Positions 16,059 through 24,237 of a stretch of DNA of 64,000 nucleotides are shown here, piece after piece; position 1 is the first letter of the stretch; the number at the start of each line of letters is the position of its first letter. Position numbers and translations under genes: made by a program. The DNA is taken from assembly GCA_937921595.1 (NCBI GenBank), contig CAKZTD010000239.1, forward strand, positions 1 through 64,000, given 5' to 3'. This DNA is from an uncultured Saprospiraceae bacterium. GTDB taxonomy: Bacteria > Bacteroidota > Bacteroidia > Chitinophagales > Saprospiraceae. The notes under the pieces were generated by a model. It was not told the DNA's origin. It did not search any database and worked only from the letters and a program-made list of their open reading frames with translations.

Positions 16059-17576
16059 TTACTCATTTGTAACTTTAAGCGCAGAAATCTCAAACATTTC
16101 ACAAGCCTTATATCCATCGATAGTTTTTGCTTCATAACGTTCATGGAAAGCTTTCTTAATTCCATTATTACAAATCATCACCTTGTCTCCAAGCTTTGCA
16201 GTTCTAAAATCTTTACACCCTTTGATATTAGTCCCAGCGCCACAAGAAGTAATCTCATAGTCATGTTGATCATTATATACACTTTCGTAAAAAAGGAAAT
16301 GCCGATTCATCACTTCATAATAGACATGGAATTTTTTTAACTCTGGTTGCTTCTTACGAAGTTTTTCAAAATACTCACCATAAATATCATCGCTTGCCCA
16401 ATGCTCTTTGAAATAGCATTTGTTTAAAATAATATCCTTGTAAGGGAGAAAGAAAATGCTAATCGAAAAGACAAAAGCAAAGGCTCCAAACTTAAGGTCG
16501 CTTAATTCAAGATGATTTTTGACGCTTTTTAAAATAACACTAATCCCCGTTCCTACAATGATCGCAAGCAAAGGAAAAATCGGTGCATTATACCAAGAAT
16601 TATAAGTGCCATTAGAAATGACAATGTGAAAAACCAAAGCAGTAACAGAAATTGCCAGGATGAATTTTGAGAGCGCTTTATCTTTTTGAACCCAAACCAA
16701 TAAAAGACTCAAGGGAATAAACCAGGCGTAATATTTAAAATTATTCGTAAATAATATTTTTGTAAAATGATAAGGCTCCGGCATTTTGTTATAAGCATAA
16801 GTATCTGCTGTATTGAAAAATCGAGGGAACAATTCATTGTCCCAAACAAGTTGTAAATACCCAGGGTAGAAATATTCTACACTCAAATAATATCCACCGA
16901 CTACTGCAAAAAAAGATAGCACCGCTAGCCAGAAATGTTTTTGACGAATGGTCGATAAAAAGTTTTTCGAAAGGATTGTAAAGATCAATAAACCCGGAGC
17001 GTAATACAAACCCGCAATACTTTTAGTCAATACTCCGCCAATAAGCATGGAGACAAATATCAAAAGATTTCGTTTACGCTTTTCTTCTGGGCCATTTAAA
17101 AACTTATAAAAATAAATCAATCCTGCCACCAAAAAGAAAATCAACAAAGCATCATGATCTCCTGTTCGAGAAACATGCCCTTTGACATAACCAGCCGAAG
17201 TTAGCAAGACCATAATTGAAAACAATCCTGCCCAAATATTTTTTAATTCTTTTGTAAAAAAGCGAATGATTAAAGTTACTGTCAATACAACCGCAATAGC
17301 GGAAGGAAGGCGAGCACCCAGTTCATTAAAACCAAAGAGTTTCATCGTAATCGCCTGAAACCAAACAAATAGCATCGGTTTAGTTTCCCAAGTCTCTGGA
17401 TTTCCAACAAAGAAACGACGAAGATAATGACCATTTTGAAGCATCTCGTAAGTATGAAGGGCATTCGTCGCTTCATCCCATCGGTACAATGCACCATGAT
17501 CGAGATGGAGGAATATCGGGAAATAGATCACTACTCCAAATAAAATGAAAAGGATTATTTTTTTATTTTTCTCCAC
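16059..17576 (-). CDS. Membrane glycosyltransferase, GT39/ArnT-like
   Basis: A 505-residue protein with about ten transmembrane helices in the N-terminal 370 residues and a C-terminal extracytoplasmic tail. The first loop has the acidic catalytic-type motif YRWDEATNA (about 31-39) and further TWETKPMLFVWFQA, typical of ArnT/PMT-fold GT-C enzymes that use polyprenyl-phosphate-linked sugars. GARLPSAIA follows as in that family. Substrate is unknown: lipid A, protein or surface glycan modification are possible. It diverges from the next membrane protein, and a polyprenyl-phosphate sugar synthase-like gene lies beyond, which together could form a lipid-linked sugar transfer module. Confidence 0.85.
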   Translation of the reverse strand: MEKNKKIILFILFGVVIYFPIFLHLDHGALYRWDEATNALHTYEMLQNGHYLRRFFVGNPETWETKPMLFVWFQAITMKLFGFNELGARLPSAIAVVLTVTLIIRFFTKELKNIWAGLFSIMVLLTSAGYVKGHVSRTGDHDALLIFFLVAGLIYFYKFLNGPEEKRKRNLLIFVSMLIGGVLTKSIAGLYYAPGLLIFTILSKNFLSTIRQKHFWLAVLSFFAVVGGYYLSVEYFYPGYLQLVWDNELFPRFFNTADTYAYNKMPEPYHFTKILFTNNFKYYAWFIPLSLLLVWVQKDKALSKFILAISVTALVFHIVISNGTYNSWYNAPIFPLLAIIVGTGISVILKSVKNHLELSDLKFGAFAFVFSISIFFLPYKDIILNKCYFKEHWASDDIYGEYFEKLRKKQPELKKFHVYYEVMNRHFLFYESVYNDQHDYEITSCGAGTNIKGCKDFRTAKLGDKVMICNNGIKKAFHERYEAKTIDGYKACEMFEISALKVTNE

Positions 17577-17651
17577 GTTTAGGTTCTCTTGGTTGCTTAC
17601 TAGATGCGAATTTTAAAAAAATAAAGTGTATTTTCGAATTAAGCGGACTTA

Positions 17652-19490
17652 ATGTCAAATATATTATTCTGCAAACATATGGAAAAACCAACCAATCGAT
17701 TAAGTCTATACGCACTCATCATTTGTGTACTCGCGATTCTCACCGTCTCTCTTTGCGAATCGAAATGGAATGAAACAGGAAATCGTGCTGTTCTAAGTTG
17801 GGATGTGACGGGATATTATTTTTACCTACCTGCTGGATTGATTTACAAAGATTTTAGAAAGTTGGAATTCAAGGATAGTATCATGCAAAAGTACAATCCG
17901 AGTAGTAGTTTTTATCAGGCATTTCAATTAGAAAATGGCGATTGGTTGTTGCAATATCCTATTGGATTGTCAGTCTTGTATTCGCCGGGATTTGCGATTG
18001 GGCATCTTGGTGCAAAAATAGGAGGCTACCCTCCCGACGGATTTTCGAAGCCCTATCAATTTGGAATATGGATTTGGAGTTTATTGATTGCTTTTTTAGG
18101 CTTGTTGTTACTGAGGAAGTTTTTGTTAAGCTATTTTTCAGATAAAGCGGTTGCGCTTACTTTATTGGTTTTGACCTTAGCTACAAATTATATGAACTAT
18201 GTAGCAATTGATGGTGCGATGGCACACAACTATGCATTTACATTGTATGCTGCGATATTGTTTTTTACTAAAAAATGGTATGACCATCCTAGTTTTAAAG
18301 GAAGTATAATCATAGGTCTTTTGGTCGGTTTAGCAGCCTTGGTTCGTCCAACGGATATCGTTATTGCGATTGTTCCTTTAGCTTTCGGAGTAGCCTCTTT
18401 AAAAATGATTCCGAATACATTTTCTTTTTTATTAAAACATTGGAGCAAATTGTTATTTGCTGTTTTGGTAATGGTAATGATCGGTAGTATTCAATTTGTT
18501 TATTGGAAAATATATAGCGGAGAATGGGTGTATTATACCTACAAAGAGTATGGTTTTTATTGGACAAGACCTTATTTGAAAGAATGCTTAATTAGTTTTC
18601 GAAAAGGATGGTTGGTGTACACTCCTGTTATGATTTTTGCATTGATTGGGTTTATCTTTTTATATAAAAAGTGGAGGCCTCTGTTTTGGTTTAGCTTAGC
18701 GTTTTTCGTAGTTAACACTTACATCATTTTTAGTTGGGATATCTGGTGGTACGGAGGAAGTTTTGGTCAACGAGCGATGGTAGAATCCTATGCAATTTTA
18801 GCCTTACCTTTAGCTGCTTTTAATGAATCGCTTATAAAGTCTTTTTGGAAAATCGTGATCATTCCAGTTTTCTTATTTTGTACTTGGCTCAATTTATTGC
18901 AAACCTATCAGCTACATTCAGACAATGGAGGAATGGATCCAGAGTTTATGACCGAAGCCTATTATTGGAGGATTTTTGGAAGAACAAGTGTCAATAATAC
19001 GGATCGAAAACTACTAGATACCGATGAAGATTTTATTAAAAAAAGGAATAATGTAAACGTTGTTTTAAAAGAAGATTTCGAATCTTATCGAGATACCAGT
19101 AATGTCAGAACAGGTATGGCTCCAAATAGTAATCGAGCAATATTTTTAAATTTCGACTTTCAAAAATCTCCGGTTTTGGAAATTGATAGAAACCAAATAA
19201 AAGGAAATTGGCTTAGAGTCAAAGGCAAGTTTTATGCACCTTGGAAGGAATGGGATATGTGGAAAATGCCACAATTGAAAATAGCGTTTTATGATGCAGA
19301 AGGAAAAGCTGTAAAAGAAAGATTTATCAGAATCTCCCGATTTCTACCAACAGAGGAATGGACAGAGATTTGGATAGATAGCAAAATACCTGAAGAATCG
19401 TTCGAAACCTTCAAGTTTTGGATAGACCAAACGGGTAGTAGGACGCATCTTTCAGCAGATGATTTTATAGTGGAAATTTTTGATGAGTAA
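17652..19490 (+). CDS. Polytopic membrane protein, probable GT-C-like glycosyltransferase
   Basis: A 612-residue protein with about eleven transmembrane helices over residues 17-430 and a soluble beta-rich C-terminal domain (about 460-612). An early loop contains LSWDVTGYYFYLPAGLIYKD, with an Asp placed as in GT-C folds, and LLQYPIGLSVLYSPGFAI follows. This arrangement resembles DUF2029/GT39-like bacterial mannosyltransferases, but I cannot assign a family firmly. ATGs at 17652 and 17679 are both plausible; a TATTTTCG box at 17629-17636 precedes both. It is followed after 33 bp by a GT2 polyprenyl-phosphate sugar synthase, supporting a role in lipid-linked sugar transfer. Confidence 0.68.
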   Translation: MSNILFCKHMEKPTNRLSLYALIICVLAILTVSLCESKWNETGNRAVLSWDVTGYYFYLPAGLIYKDFRKLEFKDSIMQKYNPSSSFYQAFQLENGDWLLQYPIGLSVLYSPGFAIGHLGAKIGGYPPDGFSKPYQFGIWIWSLLIAFLGLLLLRKFLLSYFSDKAVALTLLVLTLATNYMNYVAIDGAMAHNYAFTLYAAILFFTKKWYDHPSFKGSIIIGLLVGLAALVRPTDIVIAIVPLAFGVASLKMIPNTFSFLLKHWSKLLFAVLVMVMIGSIQFVYWKIYSGEWVYYTYKEYGFYWTRPYLKECLISFRKGWLVYTPVMIFALIGFIFLYKKWRPLFWFSLAFFVVNTYIIFSWDIWWYGGSFGQRAMVESYAILALPLAAFNESLIKSFWKIVIIPVFLFCTWLNLLQTYQLHSDNGGMDPEFMTEAYYWRIFGRTSVNNTDRKLLDTDEDFIKKRNNVNVVLKEDFESYRDTSNVRTGMAPNSNRAIFLNFDFQKSPVLEIDRNQIKGNWLRVKGKFYAPWKEWDMWKMPQLKIAFYDAEGKAVKERFIRISRFLPTEEWTEIWIDSKIPEESFETFKFWIDQTGSRTHLSADDFIVEIFDE

Positions 19491-19507
19491 TTTTAAAGAA
19501 TCTCTCT

Positions 19508-19515
19508 TATATTTG
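19508..19515 (+). promoter_or_regulatory. -7 box (TATATTTG) 8 nt before a start codon
   Basis: TATATTTG matches TAnnTTTG perfectly and ends 8 nt before ATG 19524. If used, the leader would be only a few bases long. It overlaps the short gap after the upstream gene, so this GT2 gene may have its own promoter. Confidence 0.55.
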
Positions 19516-19523
19516 CCATCGAA

Positions 19524-20243
19524 ATGAGTCAAAAATTATCCATCATCATTCCAGCCTATAATGAGGCCAAGACTATCCACTTAATTCTGGACAAGGTCAA
19601 AGCTGTTGTACTCCTCAATGATATCCAAAAAGAGATCATCATCGTCAATGATTTTTCCACAGATGGAACGACTCAGGCAATCGAAGAATATCAGGTAGCG
19701 CATCCAAATTTAAATATTCAATACTGCAGTCACGAAAAAAATAAAGGTAAAGGAGCGGCCCTTCATACCGGTATTCAAAAGGCAACTGGTGATTTTTTAA
19801 TCATCCAGGATGCGGATTTAGAATATGACCCGGAGGAATATAATTTATTATTAAAACCGATGATCCAAGGTAATGCTGATGTGGTCTATGGCTCAAGATT
19901 TATTGGCGGCAAACCACATCGGATTTTATTCTATTGGCATTCGATCGGAAACCGCTGGCTCACCAATCTCTCCAACATGTTTACGGATTTGAACCTCACA
20001 GATATGGAGACTTGTTACAAGCTTTTCAAAACGGAAATTATCCAAAATTTAGCACTAAAAGAAAATCGATTTGGCTTCGAACCGGAGGTCACTGCGAAAA
20101 TTTCTAGAATCAAAGATGTGAGAATTTACGAGGTCGGAATCTCCTATTACGGCCGGACTTATGAAGAAGGAAAGAAGATTGGTTGGCGAGATGGCTTTAG
20201 AGCGATTTGGTGTATTTTGAAATATAATCTTTGGGCGAAGTAA
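19524..20243 (+). CDS. GT2 polyprenyl-phosphate mannose synthase-like glycosyltransferase
   Basis: A 239-residue cytoplasmic GT-A glycosyltransferase of the dolichyl-phosphate mannose/glucose synthase type. Motifs: [13 protein letters not shown] at the N-terminus, [11 protein letters not shown] near 40-50, QDADLEYDP (the DxD-type metal site, about 94-102), [10 protein letters not shown] near 122-131, and ETCYKLF near 165. No membrane helices are present, so product is made on undecaprenyl phosphate at the membrane surface and probably used by GT-C enzymes; two candidates lie directly upstream. The donor sugar cannot be assigned. An octamer arm starts 8 bases after its stop codon. Confidence 0.88.
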   Translation: MSQKLSIIIPAYNEAKTIHLILDKVKAVVLLNDIQKEIIIVNDFSTDGTTQAIEEYQVAHPNLNIQYCSHEKNKGKGAALHTGIQKATGDFLIIQDADLEYDPEEYNLLLKPMIQGNADVVYGSRFIGGKPHRILFYWHSIGNRWLTNLSNMFTDLNLTDMETCYKLFKTEIIQNLALKENRFGFEPEVTAKISRIKDVRIYEVGISYYGRTYEEGKKIGWRDGFRAIWCILKYNLWAK

Positions 20244-20250
20244 TCATATG

Positions 20251-20856
20251 GTTATGTAGTGATGTTGTTATATAGTTATGTATAGCTTACTTTTGGTTTC
20301 ATCACAGAAATTAGAGACAGGATTTAATTTTAACTCTTGAAACGGACATAACTTTTGATATTTCTAGAGCTTCTTGTTTTATGTTTTTTGGGATATTTAT
20401 TTTAAGATCTGATTCTTCAAAAAGTTCTAACCAATACAATGTTTCATCAGCTTCTTCAACGACAATGCATATTTTAGCAAAACGTTCTTTATAAGATCTA
20501 GCTATGCATGTAGCTCTAAAATTGGCTCCTGTAGAAGTTACTGATCTCATAAGTTGTCTTCCAATAATTCTTATTGCCTCATTTTTATTAGGGATTTGGG
20601 TATAAAAATTAATGATTAAAATGGCTAACTTTTTTGTTCTTTTTCTAAACGTCTGATTAAAATCCGATTGATTCATAAGTGAAATATTTTAGTGTATACT
20701 TATAAGACTCCAAACCACCTCAAATTCCATAAAATAAAACCACTTTTTTCAAATTTTAACACTTTTTTCCACATAACCACATAACCACATCACCACATCA
20801 CCACATCACCACATTACCACATCACCACATCACCACATCATCACATCATCATATAA
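20251..20856. mobile_element. Octamer-armed element carrying a four-helix-bundle (IVP) gene
   Basis: Left arm 20251-20282 is four 8-mers (GTTATGTA, GTGATGTT, GTTATATA, GTTATGTA). Right arm 20769-20856 is eleven 8-mers (CCACATAA, then mostly CCACATCA, ending TCACATCA and TCATATAA), reverse complements of the left theme. Between them is one gene of the 23S rRNA intervening-sequence protein family on the minus strand. The right arm provides the stop codon of the neighbouring LysE-type gene. The layout recalls a 23S rRNA IVS: complementary arms with an S23/IVP frame in the loop. Confidence 0.65.
20311..20676 (-). CDS. Four-helix-bundle protein, 23S rRNA IVP family
   Basis: A 121-residue protein with the hallmarks of the IVP/S23 four-helix-bundle family: RQLMRSVTSTGANFRATCIARS (variant of QLLRSxxSIGANYxEAxxAxS, about 41-62), YKERFAKICIVVEEADETLYWLELF (about 63-87), and a C-terminal helix. 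Such frames occur inside 23S rRNA intervening sequences and as free genes in Bacteroidota; the related Avd protein assists diversity-generating retroelements, but no reverse transcriptase is here. Molecular function of free copies is unknown. It sits alone between inverted octamer arms. Start at ATG 20676 gives the usual family length. Confidence 0.88.
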   Translation of the reverse strand: MNQSDFNQTFRKRTKKLAILIINFYTQIPNKNEAIRIIGRQLMRSVTSTGANFRATCIARSYKERFAKICIVVEEADETLYWLELFEESDLKINIPKNIKQEALEISKVMSVSRVKIKSCL

Positions 20857-21466
20857 CCACCCTCCCAATTAAGACCATCCCAAAAAGAACCAATGCCACT
20901 CCCGTCACTCGACGTACCCAAATCAAATGATGAACCTCCAAATAATGCCTCAGTTTTTTAGCCAATATAACTTTTAGCGAATCCGTCACCATGATCGTTC
21001 CAAGGATTCCGGCGAAAAATAGAAACGATTGATGTGGCGTAAAATCATTGTCAGCGACAACCGTCGTCATCACCAATACCCAAAAGAAAACGGTAAATGG
21101 ATTTAAAGTATTAATGATGAAACCTTTGATCCATAGAGCGAGATAGGTACCTGTAATTTTTTTACTTTTATTAATATCCGGGGTAGGACTGAGGAGCGTA
21201 AAAAATCCAGTGATTATCAAAATAACTCCTCCAGCGATACCAACTGCCAATTCAAAATGTTCCCATTCTGTTACCGCTTTTACATGACTGAAACCATAGT
21301 AAACTGCAAGGATGAAAAGCAAGTCACTGACCCAGATTCCAAAGCCAATCATGGTGCCTGCTCGGAAGCCACGTTCCACTCCCGCTTGTATCAATGCAAA
21401 GACCAAGGGCCCGACGAGGATCGTTAGAAAAAGTCCATACTTGATTCCGCTAAGCAATGCGTCCAT
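20849..21466 (-). CDS. LysE/RhtB-family exporter
   Basis: A 205-residue inner-membrane protein with about six helices, matching the LysE-type translocator family that exports amino acids. Family features: LFLTILVGPLVFALIQAGVERGFRAG near the N-terminus with the conserved GP, ISDLLFIL-like WVSDLLFILAVYYG, and KGFIINTLNPFTVFFWVLVM with the NPK-like NPF turn. Substrate unknown. ATG 21466 is chosen because it gives the family's N-terminus (MDALLSGIKYG); a longer frame adds 20 atypical residues. Its last codons and TGA stop lie in the right arm of the adjacent octamer element (stop within TCATATAA read in reverse). A TATCTTTA box lies 4 nt upstream of the start. Confidence 0.82.
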   Translation of the reverse strand: MDALLSGIKYGLFLTILVGPLVFALIQAGVERGFRAGTMIGFGIWVSDLLFILAVYYGFSHVKAVTEWEHFELAVGIAGGVILIITGFFTLLSPTPDINKSKKITGTYLALWIKGFIINTLNPFTVFFWVLVMTTVVADNDFTPHQSFLFFAGILGTIMVTDSLKVILAKKLRHYLEVHHLIWVRRVTGVALVLFGMVLIGRVVI

Positions 21467-21470
21467 GCGA

Positions 21471-21478
21471 TAAAGATA
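21471..21478 (-). promoter_or_regulatory. -7-like box 4 nt before the LysE-type start
   Basis: On the minus strand TATCTTTA ends 4 nt before the ATG at 21466. If it is the functional promoter, the mRNA would be leaderless. It matches TAnnTTTG at 7 of 8 positions. Confidence 0.4.
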
Positions 21479-21489
21479 TATGCTTATAC

Positions 21490-21759
21490 TTAAGTTCCAA
21501 AAATGCCAACGGCAAGTTCTGCCCAAATGAGGAAAAATAATAACAAAAGAGTGATCCCGAGGACAATACGAATGCTTGGTTTATTTACTTTTCTTAACAT
21601 CAGATCAAATATTAGTCCTGTACCAAAAAGTAAAAGACCAGCCACGACAAAATCCATTAAATCCCAATTCACTTCATCTGAAAACTGCATCGCTATTAAT
21701 GGGATTAGCAATATCAATACTACTATTGATCCAATTATAAAAAGTCTTTTATTTTTCAT
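21490..21759 (-). CDS. Small three-helix membrane protein
   Basis: An 89-residue protein made of three hydrophobic segments (about 7-24, 36-53 and 64-84), with charged RKVNKPSIR before the last helix. It begins with KNKR and ends in GIFGT. Resembles unnamed small membrane proteins found across Bacteroidota; no functional motif is visible. It lies between YjbQ and the LysE-type gene on the same strand and may be co-transcribed with YjbQ (35-bp gap). Confidence 0.65.
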   Translation of the reverse strand: MKNKRLFIIGSIVVLILLIPLIAMQFSDEVNWDLMDFVVAGLLLFGTGLIFDLMLRKVNKPSIRIVLGITLLLLFFLIWAELAVGIFGT

Positions 21760-21794
21760 GGTTTTAAATCTATACTTCTAAAGTATAATGAACG

Positions 21795-22205
21795 CTAAGA
21801 ATAAACCGTCGCAACAACCTTTCGACTTCCGCCACGATTTCTAAATTCGCAAAGAAAAATTCCTTGCCAAGTGCCAAGATTTAATTGGCCGTTTGTAATC
21901 GGGATCGTTATGGAAGAACCCACGAGTGTTGCTTTGATATGAGCAGGCATGTCGTCAGGACCTTCGATGGTGTGCGTAAGGAAAGGCATATTCTCTGGTA
22001 CGATTTTATTAAAAATACTTTCATAGTCAACAAGGACATCAGGATCAGCCGCTTCGTTGATGGTCAGGCCTGCAGAAGTATGTTTAATGTAAAGCGTAAA
22101 AATTCCTGTTTCTGGGAAATTTGGAACATTTCCTAGTACTTCGCTTGTTATAATGTGGTAACCTCTGGCGTAAGGGCGTAATGAAAACTCGTATTGTTGG
22201 ATCAT
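21795..22205 (-). CDS. yjbQ: YjbQ/UPF0047 family protein
   Basis: A 136-residue protein of the YjbQ family (UPF0047). The family block HTSAGLTINEAADPDVLVD (about 47-65) and the second half DDMPAHIKATLVGSSITIPI then LGTWQGIFLCEFRNRGGSRKV are intact, including the conserved His residues that form the putative metal/phosphate site. Family members have weak thiamine-phosphate-synthase-like activity, but the cellular role is unsettled. Length is normal, and ATG 22205 gives the usual N-terminus. A short repeat shared with 48280 lies just upstream. Confidence 0.92.
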   Translation of the reverse strand: MIQQYEFSLRPYARGYHIITSEVLGNVPNFPETGIFTLYIKHTSAGLTINEAADPDVLVDYESIFNKIVPENMPFLTHTIEGPDDMPAHIKATLVGSSITIPITNGQLNLGTWQGIFLCEFRNRGGSRKVVATVYS

Positions 22206-22230
22206 ATTGACGTTTAATTTTTAGTAAGTA

Positions 22231-22263
22231 GACGTAAAGAATTATGTTTAATCTGTTTGATAT
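22231..22263. repeat. 33-bp repeat shared with 48280-48312
   Basis: GACGTAAAGAATTATGTTTA followed by ATCTGTTTGATAT occurs here and, with one base changed, at 48280-48312. Both are intergenic. The second copy is part of a 115-bp inverted structure; here no obvious right arm is seen. The rest of the gap to 22517 holds no recognisable element. Confidence 0.75.
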
Positions 22264-22517
22264 AAATCAAATTTCGTATAAAAATATGGTCTACTGATCG
22301 GAATATTCGAGATTTTAATGCCAAAACAATGTATATTTATGTACGAAACAATAAAATTGCATATCAACCTACTTCTATTTTCGCAATTTCACTCGTCCTC
22401 ACTAGATTCATTTTATTACAAAAACATACTTCAAGGTATTAACCTTTGAACGCACCAAAATTATGCAAAGCAACATCTTTGAATATAAGCTTTCTTATTT
22501 AACTAAAATCAACAACA

Positions 22518-24128
22518 ATGAAATTTAAAGTTCTTTCACTATTATTTGTAGTTACGTTTATGGCTTGTACAGAACGAAGCCAAACAGATTATAAAGTGGT
22601 TGCTCCAAAACCAAATAAATCAGTTCAAGCTCCACCACCTCCACCAGTAGTTAGTCAGGTTCCTCAAGAAGAAATTGAATTCAATACTGAAGAGTATGAT
22701 CTGATTAGAGAAAATGATTTCCGATCTGCAAAAGACAAACCACTCTCTACTTTCGGTATTGATGTAGACAATGCATCTTACAGTAATACCCGAAGGTTTT
22801 TGACTTCAGGACAGATGCCCCCCAAAGATGCGGTTCGGATTGAAGAGTTTGTAAACTATTTCAATTATGATTATAAAGAGCCAGAAGATGAACATCCATT
22901 TACTGTGGCGACTGAGATTTCAGAATGTCCTTGGAATACAGATCACCGTCTAGTTCATGTAGGACTAAAAGGAAAAGAGGTTTCAAAAGCTGAAATGCCA
23001 CCAAGTAATTTAGTTTTTCTAATTGATGTTTCTGGTTCTATGAATCAGCCTAATAAATTACCATTGTTAAAACAATCTTTGAGAATGTTGATCAAAGAGA
23101 TTCGTAATGATGATAGAATGGCGATGGTCGTTTATGCTGGAGCTTCCGGAGTCGTTTTAGAATCGGTACCTGGTTCGCAAAGGCGGGTGATGCGAAATGC
23201 ATTAAGTGAATTGAAAGCTGGAGGAGGAACTGCTGGTGCAGCTGGAATCCAAATGGCTTACGGTATTGCTCAAAAACATTTTATCAAAGGAGGAAACAAT
23301 AGAGTAATCTTAGCAACGGATGGTGATTTCAATGTTGGAGTGAGTAGTAACTCAGAGTTGATTCAGATTATAGAGCGAGAAAGAAGAAAAGGTGTTTACT
23401 TATCTGTTCTTGGATTTGGAACCGGTAATTATAAAGATGCTAAAATGGAGCAGATTGCGAATAACGGAAACGGAAATTATTTCTACATAGATAATATCGC
23501 CGAAGCTAAAAAAGTATTAGTTGACGAAATGACAAGAACGGTTTATGCGATTGCAAAAGATGTTAAATTGCAAGTAGAATTCAATCCAGCTCATGTCAAA
23601 GAATACCGTTTGATTGGTTATGAAAATCGATTGTTAAAAGATGAAGATTTTAAAAATGATGCAAAAGATTCTGGAGATTTAGGAGCAGGTCATACCGTGA
23701 CCGCGATGTATGAAGTAATCCCTGCGGATTCAGATGAAAGCATGGTTGCTGCTGATATTGATGATCTAAAATATCAAGATCGAAATGTAAAATCTTCTGC
23801 GAATAATGATCCTGATTTGATGACGATAAAACTTCGTTACAAACAACCGGATAGCGAAACGAGTATTCCTTTTGAATTAACAGCGAGAGACAATGGAATG
23901 AAACTCAAAGATGCTTCAGACAATTTTAAATTCTCTGCCTCTGTTGCAGGATTTGGAATGTTGCTTCGAGATTCTAAATACAAAGGAGGTGCAAGCTTTG
24001 ATAGCATCGAAGAATTAGCGCTCCAAGGAAAAGGGGAAGACGAAAAAGGATATAGAGAAGAATTTATCAGATTGATAGATTTGGCTCGTTCATTCAGAAC
24101 AGACACAAGCTTAGAGGCTGATAAATAA
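22518..24128 (+). CDS. von Willebrand factor type A lipoprotein (YfbK-like)
   Basis: A 536-residue lipoprotein: signal peptide with lipobox FMAC (Cys17). A Pro-rich linker (about 30-50) leads to the 'von_Willebrand' N-terminal domain (FGIDVDNASYSNTRRFL, about 77-93), then a VWA domain with an intact MIDAS (DVSGSMNQ, about 169-176; later TDGDFNVG), and a C-terminal DUF3520-type region with a conserved EFxxLI. Such proteins are peripheral membrane lipoproteins of unsettled role in the Bacteroidota and proteobacteria. It has its own strong terminator and no operon partner. Not to be confused with the CoxE-like VWA expected in the MoxR operon further on. Confidence 0.9.
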   Translation: MKFKVLSLLFVVTFMACTERSQTDYKVVAPKPNKSVQAPPPPPVVSQVPQEEIEFNTEEYDLIRENDFRSAKDKPLSTFGIDVDNASYSNTRRFLTSGQMPPKDAVRIEEFVNYFNYDYKEPEDEHPFTVATEISECPWNTDHRLVHVGLKGKEVSKAEMPPSNLVFLIDVSGSMNQPNKLPLLKQSLRMLIKEIRNDDRMAMVVYAGASGVVLESVPGSQRRVMRNALSELKAGGGTAGAAGIQMAYGIAQKHFIKGGNNRVILATDGDFNVGVSSNSELIQIIERERRKGVYLSVLGFGTGNYKDAKMEQIANNGNGNYFYIDNIAEAKKVLVDEMTRTVYAIAKDVKLQVEFNPAHVKEYRLIGYENRLLKDEDFKNDAKDSGDLGAGHTVTAMYEVIPADSDESMVAADIDDLKYQDRNVKSSANNDPDLMTIKLRYKQPDSETSIPFELTARDNGMKLKDASDNFKFSASVAGFGMLLRDSKYKGGASFDSIEELALQGKGEDEKGYREEFIRLIDLARSFRTDTSLEADK

Positions 24129-24146
24129 TAAGGCTTTTTCAAAAAG

Positions 24147-24190
24147 CAAAAGGTGAATTCCGGACACTCCGAAATTCACCTTTTGTTTTT
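24147..24190 (+). terminator. Rho-independent terminator of the VWA gene
   Basis: CAAAAGGTGAATT (24147-24159) and AATTCACCTTTTG (24173-24185) form a 13-bp stem around a CCGGACACTCCGA loop with its own CCGGA/TCCG-type pairing, followed by TTTTT. Confidence 0.9.
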
Positions 24191-24237
24191 AAACTGACTC
24201 CTCACAAGGCCGCAGGCCCTTCACTTCTCACTCCTGT
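24191..24237. repeat. Partial ACTCCTCA-type octamer arms
   Basis: The gap between the VWA terminator and the next convergent gene holds ACTCCTCA, an AAGGCCGCAGGCCC core able to fold on itself, then TCACTTCTCACTCCTG. It resembles the right arms at 29521-29553 and the direct repeats at 53130-53171, without an inverted partner. Confidence 0.5.

Noticed and set aside
20311-20676. A diversity-generating retroelement accessory protein (Avd)
   Set aside because: Same fold family, but there is no reverse transcriptase, template repeat or target gene nearby.
20769-20856. A CRISPR array, because of eleven regular direct repeats
   Set aside because: The repeats are only 8 bp, contiguous without spacers, and part of an inverted arm pair; no cas genes are nearby.
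22206-22517. A tRNA or small RNA gene in the gap before the VWA lipoprotein
   Set aside because: No cloverleaf, TTCGA-type T-loop or terminator could be found; only the 33-bp repeat is supported.
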